Part shown: positions 33,172-44,153 of the stretch, in pieces
Numbering within the stretch: position 1 is the first letter of the stretch
Layout of the letters: each line of letters opens with the position of its first letter
Assembly: GCA_944990035.1 (NCBI GenBank)
Contig: CALYLX010000013.1
Coordinates: 248,001-312,000 of the forward strand
DNA from: Clitopilus passeckerianus
Lineage: Eukaryota > Basidiomycota > Agaricomycetes > Agaricales > Entolomataceae
Length of the DNA: 64,000 nucleotides
Reading direction: 5' to 3'
Notes under the pieces: model-generated
What the model was told of the DNA's origin: nothing
What the model saw: only the letters and a program-made list of their open reading frames with translations
Database searches by the model: none
Translations under genes and position numbers: made by a program

Positions 33172-36100
33172 GACTATTTCCGAATAGTCGAAGATGGAGA
33201 AGAGATCAATGAAGACTTTCTCATCGCATACTGCCAGAACGAACCGGCAGTCGGAATATTCACCAAGGAGGAACCCCCACTTACGCAGGAACACACAAAG
33301 GATTACCTTGTGTACGGGCCAATCAGGCCAACTACCACGATACGACAGACGGTGATAACACACCATCCAGCAACCAGACATCACACACAGCAGGTGTGGA
33401 TACGTGCGAAAACATCAATTTCGCAAGCTCTGGAGCATAAACGAGAAGATAAGGAGCCAAAGAAATCCCTTGACGAAATCATCCCCGACTATCTTCAAGA
33501 CTACAGAAAAGTCTTTGAGAAAGCAGCATCTGAACGATTCCCACCAAGCCGACCCTGGGATCATGCCATAGATCTGAAGACAGATTTTGTGCCAAAAGAC
33601 TGCAAGGTCTATCCGCTCAGCCCCTTAGAGCAAGAAAAACTCGACGAGTTTCTCAAGGAAAATCTAGCCAAAGGATACATCCGGGAATCCAACTCCCCAC
33701 AAGCATCTCCGTTTTTCTTCGTTGCAAAGAAAGACTCGGAAGCCCTAAGACCATGTCAGGACTACCGACGACTCAACGAAGGAACAATACCTAACGCTTA
33801 CCCCTTACCGCTGGCTAGCGAACTCATCGATAAACTCAAAGGAGCAACTGTCTTCACCAAACTCGACATTCAATGGGGATATCACAACATCCGCATCAAA
33901 GATGGTGACCAATGGAAAGCAGCGTTCAAGACCAACCGAGGGTTATTTGAACCAATGGTGATGTTCTTTGGACTAATGAACTCACCCGGTACCTTCCAAG
34001 CAATGATGAACCACCTTTTCCGAGACATGATAGACGAAGGATGGGTCATCATCTACATGGACGACATCCTCATCTTCTCCAACGATCCAGAAAAACACCG
34101 AGAACGCACACGCAGAGTCTTACAAAGACTACAAGACAACGATCTCTACCTCAAAGCAGAGAAATGCCAATTTGACACCACAAGAGTGGAATACCTCGGG
34201 TTCATCATTGAACCAAACAAGATCTCCATGGACCCTGTCAAACTTGCAGGGATGCGTGACTGGCCTACGCCAACTACAGTAAAGGAAGTCCGATCATTCC
34301 TAGGATTCGGAAACTTTTACCGCAGGTTCATCGGAAAATATGCGGAAATTGCCAAACCGCTGAACGAACTCACCAAGAAAGACAAGAAATGGGAATGGAC
34401 CAATGAATGTCACAAAGCTTTCACTACCCTGAAAGACAAATTCCTGGAAGCGCCTGTGTTGCTGATGCCTGACCCCACGAAGCCATTTGTGGTAGAAAGT
34501 GACGCCTCAAAACATGCAACAGGAGCAGTCCTACAACAATGTGACGCCAACGGATCATGGCACCCATGTGGTTTCATATCTAAATCGTTCTCGGAAACAG
34601 AACGGAACTATGAAATCTACGACCGAGAACTTCTAGGCATTATCCGCGCATTAGAAACCTGGCGACACTACTTCCATGGATCCCAACATTCAGTCGTGAT
34701 TCTATCCGATCACAAAAACCTCACATACTTCTGAGAAGCCCGGAAGTTGAACCGACGACAAGCGAGATGGAATCTGATGCTATCCCAGTTTAACATCAAA
34801 CTTGTACACACCCCTGGTGCAAAGATGATACAATCCGATGCACTATCCCGACGACCAGACCACATCCCAGGTGAAGACACCGACAACGAAGACATCATTC
34901 TCCTCCCCGACAAACTCTTCCTTCGCTCAATTGACATTGAACTAAAGGACGAAATTGTACACAAGATGGTCAATGACAAACTGATTGTTGACGCCATTCG
35001 CACCGCCAAAGAAGATGGACCCCCACCAATCCGATCAAACCTGGAAGACTGGAAATTTGACGATGGCATCTTGTACTACAAAGACAAGTGTGTGGTACCA
35101 GATGACAAAGACCTCCGAAGGAAGATAGTCCAACGTTATCAGGATCTACCCAGCGCAGGACACCCTGGACAATTTGGGACACTGGAGAAAGTCCGGAAGG
35201 ACTACTGGTGGCCAGGGATGTCAGTATTCATCAAGAACTTTGTGCAGGGCTGTGCAATGTGCCAGCAAATGAAAATCAATCGCCACCCCACCGCTCCACC
35301 ATTAATGCCCATCAAATCAGAAACCACTAGGCCATTTTCGCTAGTGACGTACGATTTTCACACGGATCTCCCAGAGAGTAATGGTTTCGATAGCATTATG
35401 GCCGTGGTCGACCATGGAGCTACGAAGGGGGCAATTTTCATCCTTTGCACAAAGAAAATCGACGCCACAGGAACTGCAAATGCCTACATTGACAATGTCT
35501 ACCGTCGCTTTGGACTCCCCGACAAAGGAATTTCAGACAGAGGACCTCAATTCGCCTCTAAAGTTTTCCAAGAAATGGGACGACTCCTTGGAATCAAGCT
35601 CAACATGAGTACCGCCTACCACCCACAAACCGTTGGTGCAACAGAAAGGATCAATCAGGAGATTGATGCCTATCTCCGCATCTTCTGTGCACAGAACCCC
35701 GAATCCTGGTCCAAATGGATTATCACTCTAGAATTCTCCTACAACAGCCGAACACACTCTGTCACCAAACGAACCCCATTCTACCTAATGATGGGATACG
35801 AACCATCTGCACTCCCATCAGTTGCTCCCACTAGCAAAATTCCCGCAGTTGACAAACGGATCAAGGAACTTCTGCTAGCACGCAATGAAGCAAATTGTTA
35901 AGGCAGAGCCTAACAACTTAGGTAATACTGTTTACGCTCGATGTCTTTGATAAACAAAGACAGAGATTTGTCAGCAGCTGCGGCTGTACTGACGACCTGG
36001 TGAGATTGACGAGGCAAGGGACTTAAAGGCGAAATAGAGAACTAAGCAGTTAGGTAGATTGCCTAGGTCAAGCTGAGGAGCCTTGACCAAATGGTACAGG

Positions 36101-36857
36101 TTTATATACCTATCTAGTAGTTCTAAATATAGCACATGCGCAGCATGCTGAGTAAGTAATGAGTCATGCGCAGCATGATGAGTAAGTACATGAGTCAGAA
36201 AGAGTCAGATAAGGTATAAGTCTCTCACGATCGTGAGAGATGCGGAGTAAGCATGGAAAAAGATGAAAAATGCGCAGTGATGCGCAGCATATGTGAGTAA
36301 TCGTGCATAGGTAAGCGGGCCGGGGTATGTAAGGAGAAACATGTAAGCAAAATCATAACACAAATGCTGCACATGCACTTGCTGCGCAACGCATGGCAGA
36401 GAAGATCACACGACATTTCACCCCATTCAAAGTCGGAGAAAAGGTGTGGTTAGAAGCCACAAATCTCAATCAAGGAAACGTCTCCAAGAAACTAGCACCC
36501 AAACGAGAAGGACCCTTCAAGATACTTGAGGTAAAAGGACACCTGACCTATAAACTCGACCTGCCAAGACGATGGAAGATCCACCTGGTGATTCACGCAT
36601 CACTTCTCACCCATTACATCTCCACCAAAGCGCATGGACCCAGCTTCTCTAAACCCCCACCTGACGAAATCGACGGAATAGAAGAATACGAAATAGAAGC
36701 AATTGTGGCCCATCAGAAACAAGGCAAAGGGCGACACAGATACCTCGTAAAATGGAAGGGATGGCCATCAGCGGACAACAAATGGATGCCCGAGTCGGAA
36801 CTGCGGAACGCCAAGGAAATACTCACCGAGTATAAAAAGAGGAAAAAACTCACCTGA
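33172..36857 (+). pseudogene. Chromovirus Pol, A-right copy
   Basis: Lacks gag and protease. RT (YMDD near 34056-34067), RNase H, integrase and chromodomain are recognisable. It is broken by TGA at 34732-34734 (CGA in the other copies) and by the solo LTR at 35896-36360 in the integrase. Confidence 0.9.
35896..36360 (-). repeat. Solo LTR, subtype B
   Basis: 465 bp, TGTTAAGGC...CATAACA, with the 5-bp target duplication CAAAT (35891-35895 and 36361-36365). The product of LTR-LTR recombination of a full element that had entered the A-right integrase. Confidence 0.95.
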
Positions 36858-36895
36858 CACCACATAGCAAACCCACTCAATTCCACTACATAACA

Positions 36896-37762
36896 ATGTC
36901 TCAAAATGCCTCTTCCTACGACCGCACCATCATCCGCAACACCTTCAAATCCAATACCGCTATTACGGCGCTCCGTACGCATACTGCCTGGAGCAGCGAC
37001 GACAACCCTCTCACCGCTGTGGGAGAACAAGGAACCCTCTATCAAAACCAATGAACCGAAACTCGCAACGAAGTGGCTCGTCTGCGCCACCAATTTGCGA
37101 AAACCACTGACAATCTTGATCAACTTTTGGACAAAGTTGATCGAGAAACGGAGGAGACCCTCACAGACCTCTTCTTTGCTATTGGAGGAACAGCTTTCCT
37201 CGACGAATTCTTCCCCGAACGACAAAACTGGTTCAACAACCCAGAGGAGACAGACTTCGAAACCCTTGCCTCCAATCCCTGGGGGCCTGAGGAAAGTCAA
37301 GAAGAGGAAGTCACGATCCTCACTGCACGTCAAGTTTGCAGAACCCTACGAGCATTTCCTCCCGTCACCAATTTACACACCGCCGCAAAATAAAACATAA
37401 CCCCTTCGTCAAAGAAGAACAGAACAACAACAAGGAAAACATCAACCCCAATGGCAAACCTTCCGACGCCATACCTCTCCGCATTCGAAAGCCCACCAGA
37501 GTCCGACTCACCAACGCTGGTGAACCTTCCCTCGACAGTATCGTCCCAGAAGGCGCCGCGCACCGGATACCTTGCCAACAGACCACCACCACCCAGATGG
37601 TTCAGATGCTACATTTGTGGAGGCAGACACCGACAGTGTCATTGCTTTCGTTTTGTGTGTCGTCTGTGCCATCATCGTGGCCCAGGCCATTACCCGGTTA
37701 GCTGCCCACAACGCTACCACAAGGGCATAGACCGTCATTTCTGGGGTAAAGGAAGGAATTGA
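36896..37762 (+). pseudogene. Accessory ORF3, A-right copy
   Basis: ATG at 36896. The sequence follows the A-left copy (shared NDNPL-to-DDNPL and other changes). It is disrupted by the ATGAACC change near 37050 and by the loss of two C at about 37530 relative to the C5 run of other copies. The Cys/His-rich end is present. Confidence 0.65.
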
Positions 37763-37795
37763 AGTCAGGAGACTTCAACGATAGCGAGAGGGTAA

Positions 37796-38280
37796 TGTTA
37801 TGATTTTGCTTACATGTTTCTCCTTACATACCCCGGCCCGCTTACCTATGCACGATTACTCATATATGCTGCGCATCTCTGCGCATTTTTCATCTTTTTC
37901 CATGCTTACTCCGCATCTCTCACGATCGTGAGAGACTTATACCTTATCTGACTCTTTCTGACTCACATTGAGTCATACTGACTCATGTACTCACTCATCA
38001 TGCTGCGCATGACTCATTACTTACTCAGCATGCTGCGCATGCGCTATATTTAGAACTACTAGATAGGTATATAAACTTGTACCATTTGGTCAAGGCTCCT
38101 CAGCTTGACCTAGGCAATCTACCTAACTGCTTAGTCCTCTACTTTGCCTTTAAGTCCCTTGCTTCGTCAATCTCACCAGGTCGTCAGTACAGCTGCAGCT
38201 GCTGACAAATCTCTGTCTTTGTTTATCAAAGACATTGAGCGTAAACAGTATTACCTAAGTTGTTAGGCTCTGCCTTAACA
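37796..38280 (+). repeat. LTR, subtype A (485 bp), right end of the nest
   Basis: TGTTATGATT...CTTAACA with TGACTCA/TGAGTCA at 37959, 37969, 37979 and 38010. The right flank (CAGAT) does not match the left flank of the nest (GCGGC at 15859-15863), so there is no target duplication for the nest as a whole. Confidence 0.92.
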
Positions 38281-39307
38281 CAGATGAAAATACTAACCCA
38301 AATTAGAACTGGAGTTTGTGGGCAAGGATTGTGACGAAACCTACACCGTCAGCAGCTGCTTGGGGACGGGGGAGCATTTTGAACAAACCAATCAGAGCGA
38401 GGAAAGTCCACGAAGCATCTCTTATAACTTGACGGAGTATCAGAGCTCCCTTCTGTTCTCGCATCAGGATGGTTAATATTCATAGTATGCATTGTGTGGT
38501 TGCTTGGTTCATTCTATCGGAGTATGAGAGAACCTCCGATGTGCCAAAAGACGGGACTTACGGAATGTGTGACAGAGGGGTGGGAAGGCTCCTGGCTAAG
38601 CAAGCAAGCACCAACCATTTATATGTTGTGATTAGTATTCAGCACAATCCCGATTCCTAGGAGAACTTCCATGGAAATGAGCGTCAATAGGCCGAAGTGA
38701 AGCAGTTTATTCCCACTGTATAACGCAGTCACTGAGAGCGGCCAGCACATTGTTAGTATGGGAACCGCGAGCATGCGCTTTGAGTTTACTGACGACATTG
38801 CAGACGGGTTATCTCGAGCGTGAACAGCGCCAGCTGAGAAGTGATGGCTATCCAACTATGCCAGAGATGACACTTTTGAGAGAGATAGGTGGTTGCGCCT
38901 ATAGAACGTAGCTGGTAAACTGCGATTGTGTTTACTCTAGCAGTCTGTCACCGGGTATCAGATTTCTGGAACTAGGCCGAACGAAGTGCCTACACGACAG
39001 AGGATACCCCCATATCTCGAGAGCAAATAGTTCCATTTATACGGCGAAGGATCCTTTCTATACAGACGAAAGAGAGTTGACTTGCATAACAGAAGAACAC
39101 ATACGTGCATACTTACCTCCAAAAATGATGTTTTTCGAACGGTAGAAGGTCAAGCCATTCGAATACTTGGACTGCGAGGGTTGCACCTGGATCATACCAT
39201 ACGTCAATGTTGTGCTTAATCTAAGCTGCCTGATTCTCACATGCCACAGACTGTAGGAGAAACCCAGTCGAGGGTGCGATATGATAAGACGATGCTTGAG
39301 ATGCCAT
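38281..39307 (-). pseudogene. DUF6533-like membrane protein, broken and 3'-truncated
   Basis: Paralogue of the neighbour at 40401-41608, exon by exon. From the ATG at 39307 come: VFEWLDLLPFEKHHFWR (N-terminal DUF6533 signature), LLSRYGGIL, WHSWIAITSQLALFTLEITR, LTALYSGNKLLHFGLLTLIS and VIRDASWTFLALIG. A stop after NTNHNI near 38637 shifts the following conserved segment to another frame, an in-frame TGA follows in the next exon, and the last about 70 codons are missing because the retroelement nest begins at 38280. Not functional. Confidence 0.75.
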
Positions 39308-40400
39308 ATTGGCCGCCTGCGCTACCCAAATTTTGAGCTCAGGTTCTCATGCTTTATATTGCTATCACTCTTCCAGTACTCGCGCATGATATCAAGAGGC
39401 CTAGGACCAAAAAACCATCCAAATCTGCGTGTGGTCGGTGGCGGTGGCTTCCCTGATGCTTTCCAGGGGAGTGCCTCGATGGCAGAACCTACTATAACTG
39501 AATATAAACTAGATTCGTTACTCTCTAAAATGAGCACTTTTGGCAAGGGACTACTTTCCTCATTTCTCGTGAGATGGACCGCCGACTCATTACTCACGGA
39601 TTAAATAGCGGTAACCATCTCATGGGCCATCCATGAGAGCTTGTGGATCCGGGACGTCAGGCTTACTCGCTAGAAGTTGACGCACCCCCCGAAGAAAACA
39701 AGCCTTCGAGAACAAGACCATCACCTCCGAGGCCGAATTCTTGACCGGTAAGCCGGTCATCAAACTCTCTTGGTAAATAAACATCATCGTTGGACAAGAG
39801 ATTCTCTCCGTTGGAATAGGAAGACGGTGGTTGTGAGGTGGTAATATGGGGAACCCAGGTATTGAATGGGTGGTTGAAATGATTTTCCTCGAAGCAGGGC
39901 AGCGGCTTTTTAGAAAAGATTGAGTGTTCATTCATCTGATTCAGGTTAGTCTGTTACCCATGGCAAGATCCTGAACCTAAAGTGCCAAGGAACGAGAGCA
40001 GTGTCCCTCTGTCAAACCTTGGGTGATGGCCCTTGCAGCCTATCATACTATTTAGTCATGAGTCCCCTTGATTCTTTGTAGTCCTACGTCAAGCATGACG
40101 ATGAGAATATGAACTGGTTTAGAGGCAAACGTACTGGATTGGGACCGTAGAATGGTCTGCCGAGAAAAATACAAGTTCCTGTATATTACGGATCGATGAC
40201 GAACCCGTGAAGTATCGTAGAATAATCTATATTACAGGTATGAATCCAATTCCGTTAATTAGAGGTGAGATAGACAAGAAAGAGTGGTGGCAGTTGCTGG
40301 TCAGCTGAGAGTTTCCTCAGTTTCTAGGTTCGAGTGGTTGGATTGAATGAATGAGGTCAACATCACTGTTGATTCTTCTTCCTCTTCGGAATGGCTGGTG
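39308..40400. other. Spacer with two short unassigned ORFs
   Basis: Two minus-strand ORFs (39322-39597, 91 aa; 39663-39935, 90 aa, ATG at 39935) are the only candidates. The second has a Gly/Ser-rich acidic tail. Neither resembles a known family and I could not join them by a convincing intron. Confidence 0.3.
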
Positions 40401-41608
40401 TCAAACAGGGTTTCCATATTTCGGATAGTTCGACAATTCTAAGGCGTCCGTCAGGGGACTGGCCACGGAGAAGCTAAATGTACCCACCCATGTGGTGATG
40501 GCGGCAACAAACATTCTGGATGCTCGGTCAGGAAACGATTCGAATTCATAGGGTTGTACAACATACGGATAGCACACATGGTAAGTGAACGGGTTGATCC
40601 TTTTGAAGGCCGATAGGGTCATTTGTACGCAGATAGCAGCCAGCAAAGCTGAGTCCAATCCCTTAGTAGATTCCCCAAGGAGCGAGGAACGAAGAGTACG
40701 CACCCATTACAGCTAAGAACGTCCATGACCCATCGCGCACAACAAGTCCTAGCACAGGCATCTCTTTGCGGTCCCAATTCATGACGGTTAATGTTAAAAT
40801 CGTCAAGTGGACGCAAACATGTACGACACTAATGACGAATCAGCAGAGAAATTACGAGCCAATCAGGGAACTCACGGGATGAAAAGAAGCGAACGACCCA
40901 ACGACATGACCAGACATTGCTTCCCTATGTCAATTTCCACGAGGCTGATCAAGCCGCAAGTCACTGTGATGAGCGCTTCGAAAATAACAAGAGCACGTAA
41001 ACCCCAAAGAACGGATTTCCGGTTCTGGTAGAATACGGCCACTATCGAAGGTTTGATGGTCAATAGATTGTCTGCATTCCAACAGTGCGCGTACTGACCT
41101 CGGTTCACACATGTGAGCTCCAACGAAAACAGGGCCAGCTGGGAGGTGACCAGTTGCATTGCATACCAATAGCGGCAGCTTATTGCTGGATAGTCGACCC
41201 GCCTGGAATGCAAGCTATGCATCAGGATGGCGTAGGCTCTGCAGACTCAATGAGCGACAATGACTGGTGGAACGGCTCCGTACTCACATCTGACAACCAA
41301 TCCCTCCATATCTTGAGAAGAAGTACCGTGACATCAAGCACCATTGTCGAATCCTGAACAGAGGAGCAAGCTGTTTAGTTCAATAGTCGTGACGGGACAA
41401 CGGCAGACAATCCTGAGACATTACCTCCAGAAGTACCGTTTCTCGAAGTCTAGATTGTTCAACCACTCATAGAGGTGGAATGCAACAGCAGAATCTGCGA
41501 ATCAAGTTCAGTCCAAACATCCCACTCCGAGAACTGCCCGAACTCACATGATATTGCCTGCAGGAAGAACGCAAACGGTGCGCTCGGCATGTCCAGGCCT
41601 GCCTGCAT
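40401..41608 (-). CDS. DUF6533-like multipass membrane protein
   Basis: Seven exons close to 279 aa: 41548-41608, 41425-41494, 41288-41353, 41099-41202, 40876-41041, 40704-40828, 40401-40648. The N-terminal signature HLYEWLNNLDFEKRYFWR matches the DUF6533 pattern (Y-D/E-x-L-x-x-L-x-x-E-x-x-x-x-W). Hydrophobic segments typical of the family follow: MQLVTSQLALFSLELT, VLWGLRALVIFEALITVTCG, HLTILTLTVM and VVRDGSWTFLAVM. Such proteins are greatly expanded in Agaricomycetes and often occur in tandem; their role is unknown. Start at the ATG at 41608, the first Met in frame after an open upstream region. Confidence 0.8.
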
Positions 41609-43323
41609 GATCCGACCGTCTTGAGCGAGCCAGCGGGGAGCAGACACAACGGAGTAAGTCTAATGGGAGAGAGCACGATTCGAAACCAAAACAAAAGGGC
41701 GTAGTTATAATCCCAAGCGTAAAACTAGCGAGCCGGAACGATCATCGGACTATTAATGTCGAAGGGTGAATTGAAGGGAAGGCATGGAGCCAATTAAAGG
41801 GACCAGCAGGGACGACTCGTCTCGAAGTGGAACGGAGCAGCGTATCTTTCTTCGGTTAAGGTTTGAAATCCCGAGTTGACCTACTGGGGAACTGGGATCA
41901 GCCTGGAATGGTCCCTGGCCGGAATAATCGGTTGACATGGCGAACCCTGACCAAACCTCCGAATGGTGAAGGTCCAGTCTCTACTGGCGAAGTCAGGTCA
42001 GAGAACTTGGTACGTTCTTTTGCACCAGCAGCGTCTCCAAACCCCTTAATTGAATGTCGGGGAGAAAACAAGCGATACTCGAAGTTCCTGGGGGCGGCTT
42101 CAAGTCAGGACAGCGGTTCCCGCGTGAATTCGACAGCGCAAAAAAAACTCGCCTCGATGCAATCTTATCTTATCAAGCATTTTCTGTTCTGTATGATCGT
42201 CCCCACGCCGCAATTTACCGTGAAGCACCGACTGGGTGATCATTCAAACGAGCCTGGACGGATTTTTGAACCCTGAGGTATCTATAAAGCACGTTCGACG
42301 CTTTCTTATCACGTCGCTGAGGAATATGAATACGATCATTGAATTGAGGGAGTCCTTGCAGCCAAAAGGCTTTCAAAGATTCAGAAAGTAACCAAAAGTT
42401 GAGGACTAAAAAAGTTGCCAACGTGGCTGGCCTTGAAAGAGTAAGAAGGGTCTCGATGGACGCCGGCCAAAAACCACTGTGGGTGCAAGGACAATGTGAT
42501 CTGATTGGCCACAGTCGCTTAGTGTGGGGAACGATTGTTTATTTCATTCGGCAGCTCTCGTCGGGCGGCAGGGACTGCAGATCACTGAATAATTCAGTGC
42601 ACGGGTGCAGTGCAGTCTATATGAGAACTGCACCCATGCACGACGCCAGGGCCCAGTATCATATCATGATTAATTTTCCACGCAGGGCCTCTCAACGACA
42701 ACCACCCAGGCTTGGCCCAAGCAATCCAAACAATCCCTATGAATGCAGCCAAGCAAAGGGACGCGGCACCGAAAATGAAACTGTAGAGTAAAGATTCAGA
42801 AAGGTTGGCCATGCGATGTGAGGCCTCTGTGCCACGGCTGCCGAGGCAGCACTGAACGGTGTTGGATGGCCGTTGTGGCGCACAGGTGTTCAGGGAAGCG
42901 GGTGTACTGGACAAGTCGTTGTCACGAGGCTCAGGCTCTGAGCCAAGGCCTAAAACTTAAAGGACGAGGAATTAGCGAGTGGCGAAGATCTGAAGAAGGA
43001 TTGCTATTTCTGGTTCGAGACAAGTTGACTCGAGAGGCACATAGTATTGTCGATCGTACATACAGTAATAGCTTGCCATAACTTGTAAGTTCTCGTAACG
43101 GCAGCATGTCTATAAGATTTGAGGGAAACAGCGAGCGCATGCGCCCACAGCGCTACGTTCAAGAATATCCCTCGCAACCATGCAGTACCTGACCGTCTTC
43201 TTGTATCCGAGCTATTCTACGCCTGGCTGAGAAACGCTCCAAAAAACCAGGTTGAGCACATGGCCTACAACCTTCAGTACTGTGTAGAAACGTAAGATGA
43301 TCACGGCGGGAAGCAGACAGAAA
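41609..43323. other. Gene-poor spacer
   Basis: Several ORFs of 100-137 aa on the plus strand (41863-42276, 42399-42791) have no family likeness and no conserved neighbour; I do not call them. Confidence 0.4.
42594..42812 (-). CDS. Possible small membrane protein
   Basis: 72-aa ORF from the ATG at 42812, with one strong hydrophobic segment (SFIFGAASLCLAAFIGIVWI) followed by a polar, Cys-containing tail. No homologue recognised; may be chance. It lies in an otherwise gene-free stretch. Confidence 0.2.
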   Translation of the reverse strand: MANLSESLLYSFIFGAASLCLAAFIGIVWIAWAKPGWLSLRGPAWKINHDMILGPGVVHGCSSHIDCTAPVH

Positions 43324-43992
43324 TCATCGCACAGCCCTCGAACTGTGATCTGGGGCTCCCAGGAGGTTCGCCACAACACCTGCGCTCTCTTGGCTCCTCT
43401 TTAACTGCTCGAAGTAGAGTTGGATGGATTGGTTGGTTTGCGCCAATAGTTGCTCCTCAGTAGGTAGAGGTCTTTGAGTATCTGAAATGTGAGGTGGCAG
43501 CAATGGGAGTGCTCCGACACCGGTCTGCGCAAGTAATTCCACGATGGTCCGGAGAGTTTGCTTCAGGGCGGTAAGATCAGCTGCAGGAAAAATTTAGGTT
43601 GAATGAAGAGCAAGGTATCATGGGAAGTATAGCGTACCTTCCGTCTGCAGAGGGCTACTGCCTGCATGATAAGCATTCTGGCTGAAAGTCCATCCATCAA
43701 GAGTTGTCCAAAGGCCGTGGACAAGAGGGCAACTTACATGCCCCCAAGGGCGTTCCGTGAAAGCTGCTGCAGCCGTGATACATGCTCACGGATCAGGTTG
43801 ATATTCTGCTTGAAGAGTTCTGGTGAATTTGGGTCTGTTTCGACAGGTGTTCCCGAGAGAAAGCCAGAAAGATTTGGGAAGCCCTGAACATGATTCGGTC
43901 AAGATTGTGGCGACCTAAAGGATTTAACAAAGCCAACGCACAGCTGTTGAGGAAGAAGCTGAAGCAAAGCTCTGGGACGTCGAGAGTATCAT
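43324..43992 (-). CDS. Small coiled-coil protein, unknown
   Basis: Four exons (43942-43992, 43738-43883, 43638-43681, 43324-43580) close to 165 aa. It is mostly helical: INLIREHVSRLQQLSRNAL, LKQTLRTIVELLAQ and QSIQLYFEQLKRSQESAGVV suggest an extended helical bundle. Size and helix pattern recall a subunit of a nuclear complex such as a small Mediator subunit, but no diagnostic motif supports that. It is transcribed divergently from the methyltransferase gene with 161 bp between start codons. Confidence 0.65.
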
Positions 43993-44153
43993 CGGTCCTT
44001 CTACAATCCCAATGGTTCACAGCGAACGTAGAGGAAGGTCAAGACGTAACTTCGGCTTGGACTTTGGTGCAGTTGCTGGTGTTTGATCAAGACGGCTGCG
44101 CCAAACAACACGATCGGATTTTGCTGGCCGTTCAATTCTTCAAAACTTTTTCA
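43993..44153. promoter_or_regulatory. Shared bidirectional promoter
   Basis: The 161 bp between the divergent ATGs at 43992 and 44154 must serve both genes. No clear TATA box. Confidence 0.4.

Larger units (their letters stand above)
33172..38280 (+). mobile_element. 5'-truncated chromovirus, subtype A, inverted relative to 15864-33171
   Basis: Begins inside pol before the RT (DYFRIVED), runs through integrase, chromodomain and ORF3, and ends with a complete 485-bp 3' LTR. It is interrupted by a solo subtype-B LTR. The shared 3' arm is nearly identical to the minus-strand arm 15864-18806, so the two form a large inverted repeat. Confidence 0.9.

Noticed and set aside
15859..38285. Target-site duplication flanking the whole nest
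   Set aside because: Flanks GCGGC and CAGAT do not match at any offset I tried; rearrangement is more likely.
43890..44153. 88-codon N-terminal extension of the methyltransferase frame
   Set aside because: Overlaps the first exons of the divergent gene and lacks conserved sequence; the Met at 44154 gives the normal N-terminus.
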